DNA of 64,000 nucleotides from the NCBI GenBank assembly GCA_039029355.1, contig JBCCGI010000012.1, positions 62,001 through 126,000 of the forward strand. The letters are read 5' to 3'. Positions 51,338 through 60,098 of this stretch are shown here, piece by piece. The stretch is from JBCCGI01 sp039029355 (lineage in GTDB: Bacteria > Planctomycetota > UBA1135 > GCA-002686595). A model generated the notes under the pieces. That model saw only the letters and a list, made by a program, of their open reading frames with translations. It made no database searches and had not been told where the DNA came from. Position 1 is the first letter of the stretch, and each line of letters begins with the position of its first letter. A program made the position numbers and the translations under genes.

Positions 51338-52555
51338 ATGAGAACCCTACACCGCCTCGCTTTCGCCCTCGCCCCGCTCTCCCTCGCCGCTCCGCTGAGC
51401 GCGCAGGCCGTGCTCGTCGTCGACGCGGCCGGAGGTCCGGGCTCCGACTACACCGCGCTGCAGCCCGCGCTGAACGCCGCTCAGGACGGCGACCTGGTGC
51501 TCGTGCGCGGCGGCACGTACGACGCCGCCTCCGCCCAGGGCAAGGGCCTGACCATCGCGGCGGCGGAGGGCGCCTCGCCGCTGATCCGCGCCGCGATGCC
51601 GTCGCAGGCCGGGCTCGCCTTCTGGGAGATCCCCGCCGGGAGCACGGTCGAGCTGCGCGGCCTGCGGCTGCGCGGCACGCCCGGCCTCTGGGTCTGGGGC
51701 AGCGCGGGCCCGGCCCTCATCGACGACTGCGAGCTCGAGGCCCAGTGCTTCTTCGGCTCGTCGAACAACGCCGCGCTCGTCGTGGACGAGTCCGAGGTCG
51801 TCGTCACGGCGAGCGAGCTGACCGGCGCGAGCGCGTGCGCCAACCAGCCCGCCGGGCTGCGCGTCCGCGGCGGGCGGGCGCACGTGTTCGGTGGCGAGGT
51901 CGACGGCGTGGGCTTCGGCGCCAACGCGCTCGAGCTGAGCGGGACGAGCTTCGCCTACGTCGCCGGCACCGCGCTGGTCGGCGGTGACGGCGCGGATGCG
52001 TACGGCTCCGGGCTCGCCTGCTCGCCGGGCACCGACGGCGGGGCCGCGCTCTGGCTCAAGCAGACCGCGGCGGGCAGCCCGCACGCGGTGACGCGCGACG
52101 TCGCGCTCCTGCCCGGCTCGAAGGGGGCGGCCGCGCCGGCGTGCCCCGGGGGCGAGCACGGCGTGCCGGTCGAGGTCCACGGCGCGGCGACGCATCAGAG
52201 CGAGGCGGGCGCCAGCTACGGGCTGGCGGTCGACTCCCCCGTCGCCGCGGGCGCGCCGTTCGACCTCACGCTCGAGGGCGAGCCGGGCGACGTCGCGCTC
52301 GTGCTCTACTCCGAGGCCTTCGCGCCGGCCTACCTTCCGTCGCTCGCCGCGTCCGCGGCGCCCTCGCTCGCGGCGCTGATCGTCAGCCCGCCGGCCGTCG
52401 TCGGCGCCGGCGGCGAGCTCGCGGTGTCGGCGACGCTCGGGCTGCCGCCCTCGCAGGCCTTCCTGCGCCTCGCGGTGCAGGGCGTGCTGGTCCAGCCCGA
52501 CGGGCTGTCGCTGTCCGCGCCGCGCAGCGTGCTGGTGACGGCGCCCGGCGTGTAG
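51338..52555 (+). CDS. Secreted beta-helix-like protein
   Basis: 405 residues. Signal peptide ends 'APLSAQA' near residue 24; the mature protein opens 'VLVVDAAGGPGSDYTALQPALNAAQDGDLVLVRGGTYD', a common start of exported parallel beta-helix proteins with a 'G.G.YTTIQAAVDAA.DGD.VLV..G.Y' pattern. Residues about 60-270 are consistent with a beta-helix made of short coils ('STVELRGLRLRGTPGLWVWGSAGPALIDDCELEA'). The C-terminal about 110 residues ('ASYGLAVDSPVAAGAPFDLTLEGEPGDVALVLYSEAFAPAYLPSL') look like a variant of the export module seen on neighbouring exported proteins, ending 'LSAPRSVLVTAPGV'. No catalytic residues can be named. Confidence 0.8.
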   Translation: MRTLHRLAFALAPLSLAAPLSAQAVLVVDAAGGPGSDYTALQPALNAAQDGDLVLVRGGTYDAASAQGKGLTIAAAEGASPLIRAAMPSQAGLAFWEIPAGSTVELRGLRLRGTPGLWVWGSAGPALIDDCELEAQCFFGSSNNAALVVDESEVVVTASELTGASACANQPAGLRVRGGRAHVFGGEVDGVGFGANALELSGTSFAYVAGTALVGGDGADAYGSGLACSPGTDGGAALWLKQTAAGSPHAVTRDVALLPGSKGAAAPACPGGEHGVPVEVHGAATHQSEAGASYGLAVDSPVAAGAPFDLTLEGEPGDVALVLYSEAFAPAYLPSLAASAAPSLAALIVSPPAVVGAGGELAVSATLGLPPSQAFLRLAVQGVLVQPDGLSLSAPRSVLVTAPGV

Positions 52556-52582
52556 CGGACACGCGACGGGGACGCGGCCGGA

Positions 52583-52600
52583 CGACGCCGCGCGGCGTCG
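52583..52600. terminator. Perfect 18-bp palindrome between convergent genes
   Basis: CGACGCCGCGCGGCGTCG lies midway between the stop at 52555 and the stop at 52617, with flanking CCGG/CCGG able to extend the stem. Probable bidirectional terminator; no T tract. Confidence 0.5.
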
Positions 52601-52616
52601 CCCGGCCCCCGCGCGC

Positions 52617-54398
52617 CTACTGCGCCCGGAACACGTCGTCCGGCAGCTCGTCGCCCAGGTCGGTGTTGCGGCGCAGCACCTTCGCCAGGGTCTGGGCCTC
52701 GACGACGGCCACGAGCTCGGCGGGAAGGTAGGCCTCGTACCAGAACCGGTCGGCGTCGCGCGTGCGGCGGAACTGGTCGCGGAGCAGCTCGCGCAGCGTC
52801 GGTCCGACCATGGCGCCCGGCGCGTGGTCCTCGGACAGCAGCCCGACCCAGGCGTCGACGTCCTTCACATCGTCGTAGGTCGCCGCGAGCCGGTCCTGGA
52901 CCTCGGGATCCGAGGAGACGTGCGCGAACGACTTGACCGGCCCCCCGACGAGCTCCTTGCGCAGCGCCACGTACGACGGGAGGCCGTGGTCGCGGCCGCG
53001 CTGCACGTTGAGCGCCGCCAGGTCGAAGCCGCCGGCTCCGGGCGGGCCGAAGAGGAAGTTGCGCACGTCGTCGATGAGGTAGGGGTCGACCTCTTGCGCG
53101 CGCTGGTAGGTCAGGCCGCGCAGGTAGGGCTCCAGGCCGACCGAGGAGAGCTCTTCCGGGTTGAAGAAGGCGTCCGCCAGCGCGAGGTGCCCGTCCGAGT
53201 GGACCGACCCGTTGGCCAGCACCCGCAGGAGCTGCGGGGACAGCATCGTGTGCCCCATGCGGTAGCCGGCGGCGGCGAACTCGTTCGCGATGGCGGGGTC
53301 GAGCTCGTCGCGGTAGCCCTGATACGGCCCGAGCGCGCCGTCGCCGAGCAGCACGGGAAGGAACTCGCGGTACGTGATGGCCTGCATCTCGGCCGCGACG
53401 ATGGCGCGCGCGATCTGATAGATCGCCTCGCCGTCGAGCGCGCTGACGTCGAAGAGCCACTGGGCCCACGCGTTGTGCTCGCGCACGAAGACGGTGTGCA
53501 TCGCGATCAGCACGACCTGCTCGTTGGCGCGGATGTCGCCCGCCAGGAAGAAGCTCGGGTCGTGCGCGGTCGGAGCGTTGGGGAAGCCGTTGACGTTGAA
53601 GGGCAAGAGATCGCCCGGGCTGGTCTTCAGGCGTCCGGTGCCGTCGAGCGTGCGCAGCTCATGGGCGCGCTCCTCCTCCGAGCCGTAGACGTTCGACGCG
53701 TCGATGTAGGCGGTGATCAGGTTCACCTGCTGGCGGACGCCGCCGATCTCGTCGTAGCTGGAGCGGTCGAGCGGGATCAGCACGCCGCCGGCCCCGGTCG
53801 GGTCGAACCACGGGTCGCCGGCAGGGACCTGGATGTCGAAGGGCTCCGCGGGGTCCGCGACGGGCGTCTCGTCGAGGTCGTGGTCGAGGAACTGCCCCCA
53901 CACCCAGAGGAAATCGGAGGCGCCGACCGCGTTCGGGATCGAGTCGCTCTGGGCGACGACGCCGTTGCTGACCGCACGCGCGCTGGGCCGGTCCGAGCCC
54001 GCCGGCGCGTGGGCGTCGTCGGCGTAGGCGGCCTGCGCCATCCGCCGCATCACGGTCTCGGCGGCGCCCCAGTCGGGGTGGTGCGGGTTGTTGCCCGAGC
54101 CGTCGATCGTGCGGAACTCGAGCGGGAAAGCGGCCGGCGTGCCGAAGGAGCCCGGGCCCCCTCCGCCTCCTCCCGGACCTCCCCCGCCTCCGCCGGGGCC
54201 GCCTCCCCCCGGGCGGTCGCCGCCGCCGTGCTTGCCGGGTCCCTGGCCCGGGCCGCCGCCGGACTCGCCGGTGCTCTTGCGGGCCCGTTGCACCGGGGAG
54301 CGCCCGACGTCGTCGGCGCCCTGCTGCATCACGAAGGCCGCGCCCAGCCCTCCCGCTCCCGCCCATGCCGCCAAGGCCAGTCCGATTCGCGCTTTCAT
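52617..54398 (-). CDS. Secreted animal-type haem peroxidase with glycine-rich linker
   Basis: 593 residues from ATG 54398, which has AAAGGAG 6 nt upstream. An N-terminal signal/anchor ('LALAAWAGAGGLGAAFV') is followed by a Gly/Pro-rich linker (about 47-84). The peroxidase domain runs from about 90 to 585: distal His173 in 'WGQFLDHDLDETP', calcium-binding-like 'DPWFDPTGAGGVLIPLDRSSY', 'VLIAMHTVFVREHNAWA', proximal His383 in 'GYRMGHTMLSP', and 'ALNVQRGRDHGLPSY'. These are diagnostic of the myeloperoxidase/peroxinectin superfamily. Members oxidise halides or phenolics with H2O2 outside the cytoplasm. Not in an operon; its start faces the DEAD-box helicase gene. Confidence 0.92.
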   Translation of the reverse strand: MKARIGLALAAWAGAGGLGAAFVMQQGADDVGRSPVQRARKSTGESGGGPGQGPGKHGGGDRPGGGGPGGGGGGPGGGGGGPGSFGTPAAFPLEFRTIDGSGNNPHHPDWGAAETVMRRMAQAAYADDAHAPAGSDRPSARAVSNGVVAQSDSIPNAVGASDFLWVWGQFLDHDLDETPVADPAEPFDIQVPAGDPWFDPTGAGGVLIPLDRSSYDEIGGVRQQVNLITAYIDASNVYGSEEERAHELRTLDGTGRLKTSPGDLLPFNVNGFPNAPTAHDPSFFLAGDIRANEQVVLIAMHTVFVREHNAWAQWLFDVSALDGEAIYQIARAIVAAEMQAITYREFLPVLLGDGALGPYQGYRDELDPAIANEFAAAGYRMGHTMLSPQLLRVLANGSVHSDGHLALADAFFNPEELSSVGLEPYLRGLTYQRAQEVDPYLIDDVRNFLFGPPGAGGFDLAALNVQRGRDHGLPSYVALRKELVGGPVKSFAHVSSDPEVQDRLAATYDDVKDVDAWVGLLSEDHAPGAMVGPTLRELLRDQFRRTRDADRFWYEAYLPAELVAVVEAQTLAKVLRRNTDLGDELPDDVFRAQ

Positions 54399-54750
54399 TC
54401 CGACTCCTTTCGCAGAGGCCGGACGGCGGAGCGCCGCCCGGTGGGTTCCATCTGCACGAGCCGGACAGGTCTTAAGAGCCTCTGAAGGCGGGGCGGATTT
54501 CCCGGGAAATCCGCCCGCGCCCCCCGGCCGGAGCGTCGGCGAGCACGGTTTTCCGACCTTCGGAGCGTGCTCCCCCTCGCGCCGCACCCCGACTCCGCGG
54601 TACAGTGCCAGATCGCGCCCGGCCGGGCAGAACGTCCCGGGCCCGACCGGCGCCACCGGGGCCCGCAGGGGCCCTTCGCCACCGGGCCCGCAGGGGCCCT
54701 TGCCACCGGCCCCTTCGGGCCCCCGCGCCCAACACCCTCAACTGCACCGC
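54399..54750. other. 352-bp divergent gap with GGGCCC repeats upstream of the helicase
   Basis: It separates the divergent haem peroxidase and helicase genes and should contain both promoters. No gene is supported. The peroxidase-proximal part holds its ribosome-binding site. The helicase-proximal 100 bp are an extreme GC tract with repeated GGGCCC hairpins. Confidence 0.5.
54651..54725. repeat. Three imperfect about 25-bp repeats with GGGCCC hairpins
   Basis: The unit is roughly GCCACC-GGGCCC-GCA-GGGGCCCTT, present two full times (from about 54653 and 54679) and once in altered form (from 54702). Each unit is self-complementary: GGGGCCC (54658-54664) with GGGGCCC (54668-54674), and GGGCCC (54684-54689) with GGGGCCC (54693-54699). 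It ends about 25 bp before the helicase ATG, so it may lie in its mRNA leader. Confidence 0.6.
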
Positions 54751-56736
54751 ATGGACCTGAGCGAGCCGACCGCGACGGGAGTCGCCCTCTTCCCCGTCCC
54801 GGACACCCCCATCGACCTGACCGAGCTCACCGAGCTCGGCGAGATCAACCGGCTCGGCGAGACCAACCGGCTCGGCGAGACCAACCGGCTCGGCGAGACC
54901 AACCGGCTCGGCGAGACCGACCCGCTCGGCGAGACCGACCCGCTCGGCGAGACCGACCCGCTCGGCGAGACCGACCGGCTCGGCGAGACCGACCGGCCGC
55001 TCGAGCTCCCCGAGCTCGAGGACGCCTCCGGTCCCTTCGACGCCGTGCCCGCCGCGCTGCGCGCCGCGGTCGAGCGGCGCGGGTTCGAGGGGCTGACCGC
55101 GGTGCAGAGCGCCGCGCTCGCGCCCGAGCTCGTGGGCCGCGACCTGCAGATCTCGTCGCAGACCGGCTCCGGCAAGACGCTGGCGCTGGGCTTCGTGCTC
55201 GCGCGCGGGCTGGAGAGCGAGCGCAGCGGCAGCGGGCCGAGCGCACTGATCATCGTCCCGACGCGCGAGCTCGCGGCGCAGGTCTGCGGCGAGCTGGGCT
55301 GGCTGCTCGCCGACCTCGACGACGCGGGCGCGGCGTCGGTGACCGGCGGGACGCCGCTCTTCCGCGACCACCGCGTGCTGGCGCGCGGGCCGCGGGTGCT
55401 CGTCGGCACGCCGGGGCGCCTGCTCGACCACGTGCGCAGCGGTGCTCTGAAGCTCGACTCCGTGCAGGAGCTCGTGCTTGACGAGGCCGACCAGATGCTC
55501 GACATGGGCTTCCGCGAGGACCTCGAGGCCATCCTCGACGCCATCCCGGAGACGCGGCGCACGCACCTGGTGTCGGCGACCTTCCCGGCCGGCATCCGCC
55601 AGCTGGCTGCGACCTACCAGCACGACCCCGTCGCCGTCGAGGGCACGCGCCTGGGCGACGCGAACGCCGACATCGAGCACGAGGGCCACCTGATCTCGCG
55701 GCACCAGCGCTACGCCGCGCTCGTCAACCTGCTGCTGCTCGCTGGCGACGAGCGCACGCTGGTCTTCGTGGAGCGCCGCTCGGACGCCGTCGAGGTCGCC
55801 GAACGCCTCGAGGCCGACGGATTCCCCGCGCTGCCGCTCAGCGGCGAGCTGGCCCAGAGCCAGCGCGACCGCACGCTGGCCGCCTTCCGCGCCGGGCGCG
55901 TGACCGTGCTGGTCGCGACGGACGTCGCGGCGCGCGGTCTCGACGTGCCGGACGTGGCGACGGTGATCCATACCTCGCCGCCGATCGACGCCCAGGTCTA
56001 CACCCACCGCAGCGGCCGCACCGGCCGGGCGGGCAAGCGCGGGCGCAGCGTGCTGCTCGCGCCGCCGAACCGCCGCCGCCGCGTGGCGTCGCTGCTGTCC
56101 GAGGCCGGCGTCGATCTCCGCTGGCGCCCGGTTCCGGCCGCCGCCGAGGTGCGCGCCCACGTCGAGGCGCGCGCGCAGGCCAAGCTGCGCGCCGACCTCG
56201 AGCGCACGCTCGAAGAGGCGCCGGCCGAAGAGCGCCTGGCCCAGGCCCGCGCGCTGCTCGCGGACCGCGACGCCGAACACCTGGTCGCGGCGTTCCTGAC
56301 CCGCCTCGCGCCCGAGCCGCGCGTGCTGCCGCGCGACGTGAACAGCTACACGCCGTCCGAGCGGCCGACGCGCGCACCGCGTGACCGCGACGCCGACGGC
56401 GGCAAGCACGGCAAGGGCGCGAAGTGGAACAAGGCGCCCCGGTCGACGCCCGGCCGCCCGTCGCGCGCCGGCGGCGAGAACACGGTCCGGTTCTTCATGA
56501 ACTGGGGCGCGAACCAGGGCGCGAGCCCCGGGCGCGTCCTGGCGGCGGTGTGCCGCCGCGGCCAGGTCAAGGGCGAGCACATCGGCTCGATCTCGATCCA
56601 CCGCAACGCGAGCACCTTCGACGTCAGCGCCGAGATCGCCGAGCGCTTCGAGCGCAACGCCAGCCGCCGCGACTCGCGCGACCCGCGCACCCGCATCCGC
56701 CGCGACCGCGGTCCGCAGACCGGCGGCCCGCGCTAG
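54751..56736 (+). CDS. DEAD-box RNA helicase with DbpA-like RNA-binding domain and repeat-containing N-terminus
   Basis: 661 residues. Residues 29-82 are a hexapeptide repeat region, followed by the two-domain helicase core (about 95-460): 'QTGSGKT' (137-143), 'PTREL' (170-174), 'TPGR' (220-223), 'DEAD' (244-247), 'SAT' (275-277), 'ATDVAARGLDVPD' and 'HRSGRTGRAGKRG'. After a charged linker the C-terminus ('NTVRFFMNWGANQGASPGRVLAAV', 'HIGSISIHRNASTFDVSAEIAERF', about 577-635) is a DbpA/CsdA-type RNA-recognition domain, which in DbpA targets 23S rRNA. A role in ribosome assembly or RNA decay is likely. The basic tail 'RRDSRDPRTRIRRDRG' is typical. The disordered repeat N-terminus is unusual. 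Confidence 0.92.
   Translation: MDLSEPTATGVALFPVPDTPIDLTELTELGEINRLGETNRLGETNRLGETNRLGETDPLGETDPLGETDPLGETDRLGETDRPLELPELEDASGPFDAVPAALRAAVERRGFEGLTAVQSAALAPELVGRDLQISSQTGSGKTLALGFVLARGLESERSGSGPSALIIVPTRELAAQVCGELGWLLADLDDAGAASVTGGTPLFRDHRVLARGPRVLVGTPGRLLDHVRSGALKLDSVQELVLDEADQMLDMGFREDLEAILDAIPETRRTHLVSATFPAGIRQLAATYQHDPVAVEGTRLGDANADIEHEGHLISRHQRYAALVNLLLLAGDERTLVFVERRSDAVEVAERLEADGFPALPLSGELAQSQRDRTLAAFRAGRVTVLVATDVAARGLDVPDVATVIHTSPPIDAQVYTHRSGRTGRAGKRGRSVLLAPPNRRRRVASLLSEAGVDLRWRPVPAAAEVRAHVEARAQAKLRADLERTLEEAPAEERLAQARALLADRDAEHLVAAFLTRLAPEPRVLPRDVNSYTPSERPTRAPRDRDADGGKHGKGAKWNKAPRSTPGRPSRAGGENTVRFFMNWGANQGASPGRVLAAVCRRGQVKGEHIGSISIHRNASTFDVSAEIAERFERNASRRDSRDPRTRIRRDRGPQTGGPR
54835..54996 (+). 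repeat. Nine tandem copies of an 18-bp unit inside the helicase gene
   Basis: The unit CTCGGCGAGACCAACCGG repeats nine times without interruption, encoding Leu-Gly-Glu-(Thr/Ile)-(Asn/Asp)-(Arg/Pro). The first four copies encode Asn-Arg endings (one with Ile), the middle three Asp-Pro and the last Asp-Arg, so blocks have spread by duplication. As the unit is a multiple of three, copy-number change keeps the frame. Confidence 0.92.
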
Positions 56737-56840
56737 CGGCGGCGGCAGCTCCGGGGGAGGGAACCGTCCGCGCCTCGCGCGGGCGCTGGTAACGTAGCCG
56801 CGAACGCGAGCCCCAGAACGCCGCTCGGGCGGCCCCTCCT

Positions 56841-59063
56841 ATGACGATGCTCCCCCACGCTCTCCTGGCGCTGACCGCGCCGTTCCTCTCCCCCGTCCAG
56901 GACTGGCCGCAGTTTCTGGGCCCCGACCGCACCGGCGTGGTCGCGGACTCCGACTGGACGGCGTCCGGCACCGCGGAGCCGCTCTGGAGCAAGAACGTGG
57001 GCGCGGGGTACTCCTGCCCCTCGGTCGCGGGCGAGCGCTTGGTCACGATGGGGTTCGACGCCGAGGCCGAGCGGGACGTCGTGCTGTGCCTCGACGCGGA
57101 GAGCGGAGAGGAACGCTGGCGGCACGCCTACCCCGCGGCCGACGCGCCGCGGTACCACGGCGGGGGGACGCTGACCACGCCCACGATCGTCGGCTCGACG
57201 GTCTACACCGTGAACCGGCACGGGCGCGCATTCGCCCTCGACCTCGCGACCGGCGAGCCGCTGTGGGAGCGCGACTACCGCGCGGACGCGGGCCTCGACG
57301 CGACGTTCCACGGCTATTGCGCGTCGCCGGTCGTCGTCGGCGAGCGCATCGTCTACGCCTTCGGCGGCGTGGCCCTCGCCGCCGCGCGCGACGGCGGCGA
57401 GATCCTGTGGCGCACCGAGGACCACGGCGACGGCGCCTACACCAACCCGACCGTCTTCGAGCTCCGCGGGCGCACGCTGGTCGCGGTGATGCTGGCCCAG
57501 ATCCTCTTCGTGTTCGACCTCGCGAGCGGCGAGGTGGTCCACCGCTATGAGTGGCCGCTGGACGCCTTCGCCGTCCACGTCGCGCACCCGCTCGTCGTCG
57601 GCGACCGGCTGCTGCTCTCGACCGCCTACGGCAAGGGCGCGGGCATGCTGCGGCTGGGCGACGAGCTGGAGCCCGAGCTGCTGTGGACGAGCCGCCGGCT
57701 GCGCAACAAGGTCACCGGCCTCTACCTCCACGACGGGCACGTGTACGGCTTCGACGAGTCGATGCTGAAGTGCTTCGACCTCGAGGGCAACGAGAAGTGG
57801 CGCACCCGCGGCCTCGGGATGGGCGCGCTCTCGATCGCCGGCGGACGGCTCTTGGTGCTGTCGTCGCGGGGCGAGCTGATCGTCGCGGAGGCGACGCCCG
57901 AGGAGTTCCGCGAGCTGTCGCGGCGCAAGGTGCTGGACGGCGGCTCCTACTGGACCATGCCGGTGCTGTCGCGCGGGCGCATCTTCGTGCGCAACAGCCT
58001 GGGCGACCTGGCGTGCCTCGACCACCGCGCGGCGGAGGAGGCACAGGCCGCGCCGCTCGCCGCCGGCGACGCGCCCGCGGCTCCGGAGCTGTTCGCCGCC
58101 AACGACCTGCTCGTCGGCGGCGCCGCGATCCGGAAGGCCCCGGGCCTGCGCCTGCGCGGCGACTGGGAGATCCTGGGGCGCGGCATGGCACGCAGTGCCG
58201 TCACGCTCGTGCTCGGCCCGCCGAACCGTTGGACGGTCAGCCTCGACGCCGAGGACTTCGCCCAGACCTTCGACGGCGAGCTCGCGTGGGAGCGGAACGA
58301 CGGCGCGCTGGAGCTCCTCGGCGAAGACCAGCCGGACGCCGGACGCGTGCTGGCGCTGGTCGACCTCCTCGCTCCGGTCTGCCCCGGCGGCGCGAGCGTT
58401 GCGGCCAAGCCCGTCGCGTTCGCCGGCGTCGCGTGCTGGCGGGTCGACTCGACGCTTCCGGTGGAGGACGAGACGGCCGAGGAGGGTACGGCGGAGCGCT
58501 GGTCGGTGCAGCACTACTTCGCCGTCGAGGGCGGCCGACTGGTCGGCCGCGAAGGCGACCGCCTCTCGACGACGGCCTTCCACGGGACCCTCGCGGTCGG
58601 CGATACGGTGCTGCCGGAGCGCATCGCCCTCTACCGCCTCGGCAGCGGCCAGGAGGAGACGCTCTACGTTGCCGGTGGCGAGTGGATCGAGCCGCCCGCG
58701 GGCGCCTTCGACCGCCCCGCCGGCCTGCAGCGCCTGCTGCGCACGCCGGAGCAGCGCGAGGCGGACACGCGCAGGCTGCGCGGGCGCTACGCCGAGGAGC
58801 TCGGCGCGTATCGCGCCGACAGCGACGAGGCCCCGCTGACCGATCTGACGATCCTCGTCCGCGACGGCGACCTCTGGGCGAAGGCCGACCGCGGCGAGAC
58901 GCTGCTCCTTCCCGAGGAGCCCGACGAGGCAGGCGGGGAGACCTTCCGCATGGTCGACTTCGGCGGCGCCGCGTGGCGCTTCGCGTACGACGAAGCGGGG
59001 CGCGTGACCGGCGCCGTGCTGACCGGCGCCACGACGGAGCTGGCCTTCACCCGCGCCGACTGA
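56841..59063 (+). CDS. PQQ-like beta-propeller repeat protein (exported)
   Basis: 740 residues. The N-terminus 'MTMLPHALLALTAPFLSPVQ' is a short signal-like segment, followed by 'DWPQFLGPDRTGVVADSDW', the standard opening of planctomycete PQQ-like propellers. Repeats with a 'W' docking motif are present ('DAESGEERWRHAYP', 'DLATGEPLWERDYR', 'GGEILWRTEDHGDGAYTNPTVF', 'DLEGNEKWRTRGL') up to about residue 400. The second half (about 440-740) is a different beta-rich domain with 'LRLRGDWEILGRGM' and 'RWSVQHYFAVEGGRLVGREGDRL', of unknown function. True PQQ cofactor residues are not evident, so a binding or scaffolding role (BamB-like) is more likely than a dehydrogenase. No operon partner. Confidence 0.82.
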   Translation: MTMLPHALLALTAPFLSPVQDWPQFLGPDRTGVVADSDWTASGTAEPLWSKNVGAGYSCPSVAGERLVTMGFDAEAERDVVLCLDAESGEERWRHAYPAADAPRYHGGGTLTTPTIVGSTVYTVNRHGRAFALDLATGEPLWERDYRADAGLDATFHGYCASPVVVGERIVYAFGGVALAAARDGGEILWRTEDHGDGAYTNPTVFELRGRTLVAVMLAQILFVFDLASGEVVHRYEWPLDAFAVHVAHPLVVGDRLLLSTAYGKGAGMLRLGDELEPELLWTSRRLRNKVTGLYLHDGHVYGFDESMLKCFDLEGNEKWRTRGLGMGALSIAGGRLLVLSSRGELIVAEATPEEFRELSRRKVLDGGSYWTMPVLSRGRIFVRNSLGDLACLDHRAAEEAQAAPLAAGDAPAAPELFAANDLLVGGAAIRKAPGLRLRGDWEILGRGMARSAVTLVLGPPNRWTVSLDAEDFAQTFDGELAWERNDGALELLGEDQPDAGRVLALVDLLAPVCPGGASVAAKPVAFAGVACWRVDSTLPVEDETAEEGTAERWSVQHYFAVEGGRLVGREGDRLSTTAFHGTLAVGDTVLPERIALYRLGSGQEETLYVAGGEWIEPPAGAFDRPAGLQRLLRTPEQREADTRRLRGRYAEELGAYRADSDEAPLTDLTILVRDGDLWAKADRGETLLLPEEPDEAGGETFRMVDFGGAAWRFAYDEAGRVTGAVLTGATTELAFTRAD

Positions 59064-59072
59064 CGTCGCCGC

Positions 59073-59984
59073 TCACTCGAGCAGCGCAGCCGGCACGAAG
59101 ACCGGCGCGCCGTCGAAGGCGGCGTGCTCGGTCAGGCGGCGGGTCTCGCCGGTGGCGACCTCGACGCGCCACAGGTCCCAGTTTCCGTCGGCGGGCCGCA
59201 CACCGCCGAACGCGATCCAGGCGCCGCCCGGCGACCAGGCGGGGACGAGGTCGTTCCCCGGACGCTTCGTCAGGCGGCGCACCTCGCCGGTCTCGACGTC
59301 GACCAACGCGATCTCGGCGTCGCCCGCGAAGGTCGTGTCGAAGGCGATCGAGCCCCCGTCCGGCGACCAGGCCGGATGCCCGACGTAGCGCTCATCGCGC
59401 GTCACCCGCAGCGGCTCGGCCCCCGGCTCGTCGACGTCGAGCGTGCAGAGGTCCCAACCGCCCGCGAGGCGCCGCGCGACGACCAGGCGCTTCCCGTCGG
59501 GATGCCACGCGGGGTAGCGGTCGACGATCGCGTCATCGGTCAGCCGGCGCTCGGAGCCGCCGTCGGCGTCGGCCAGGAACAGGTCCGTCCGCCCGTCGCG
59601 CTCGGCGACGTAGGCGATCCGGCTGCCGTCGGGCGACCAGACCGGCGGCGCGTCGCCGTTCGGGTCGGCGAAGAGCACCTTCCCGGACTCGGCCCCCTCA
59701 GCGGCGCCGCGCCCGACGAGCAGCGTGGGCTCCTCCGCGCCGTCCGCGGGAAAGCGCTGGTAGACGACGCGCGAGCGCGCCGCGTCCCAGCGGGGAGTCC
59801 CCTCGGGCGCCTCCGTTCCCGCGAAGAGGCGCGGCGTCGACTCGCCCGGCGCGAGTACGTAGAGGTCGCCCCCGCCGCTCCGGCCCGAGGCGAAGACCAG
59901 GGCGTAGGCGTCCTCCGGCGCGTGCGCGGCGCGCGGGGCTTGCAGAAGAACGGCGAGCAGGGTGGCGTTCGTGAGCATGGGCAT
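59073..59984 (-). CDS. TolB-like WD40/PD40 beta-propeller protein (exported)
   Basis: 303 residues from ATG 59984, chosen because it begins a signal-like segment 'MPMLTNATLLAVLLQAPRAAHA'; starts at 59978 or 60053 are possible. At least five PD40 strands follow: 'GTPRWDAARSRVVY', 'PVWSPDGSRIAY', 'PAWHPDGKRLVV', 'PAWSPDGGSIAF' and 'PAWSPGGAWIAF', each followed by 'DLFLADADGGSERRLT'-type blades. This is the propeller part of TolB without its N-terminal domain, and common as a free-standing exported protein. It lies downstream of fbpC on the same strand, 114 bp away. Function unknown; a protein-protein docking role is usual. Confidence 0.78.
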   Translation of the reverse strand: MPMLTNATLLAVLLQAPRAAHAPEDAYALVFASGRSGGGDLYVLAPGESTPRLFAGTEAPEGTPRWDAARSRVVYQRFPADGAEEPTLLVGRGAAEGAESGKVLFADPNGDAPPVWSPDGSRIAYVAERDGRTDLFLADADGGSERRLTDDAIVDRYPAWHPDGKRLVVARRLAGGWDLCTLDVDEPGAEPLRVTRDERYVGHPAWSPDGGSIAFDTTFAGDAEIALVDVETGEVRRLTKRPGNDLVPAWSPGGAWIAFGGVRPADGNWDLWRVEVATGETRRLTEHAAFDGAPVFVPAALLE

Positions 59985-60098
59985 CGGCGGCTGCGGAGGG
60001 CACGAGGCGGACGCGGGAGGGTTCGCCGCTTGCGCGGCTTCGGATGTGAGCATCCGCTCGAACCGGGGCGAGCGGCGGAGGGCCGACGCTCGCGAGCC

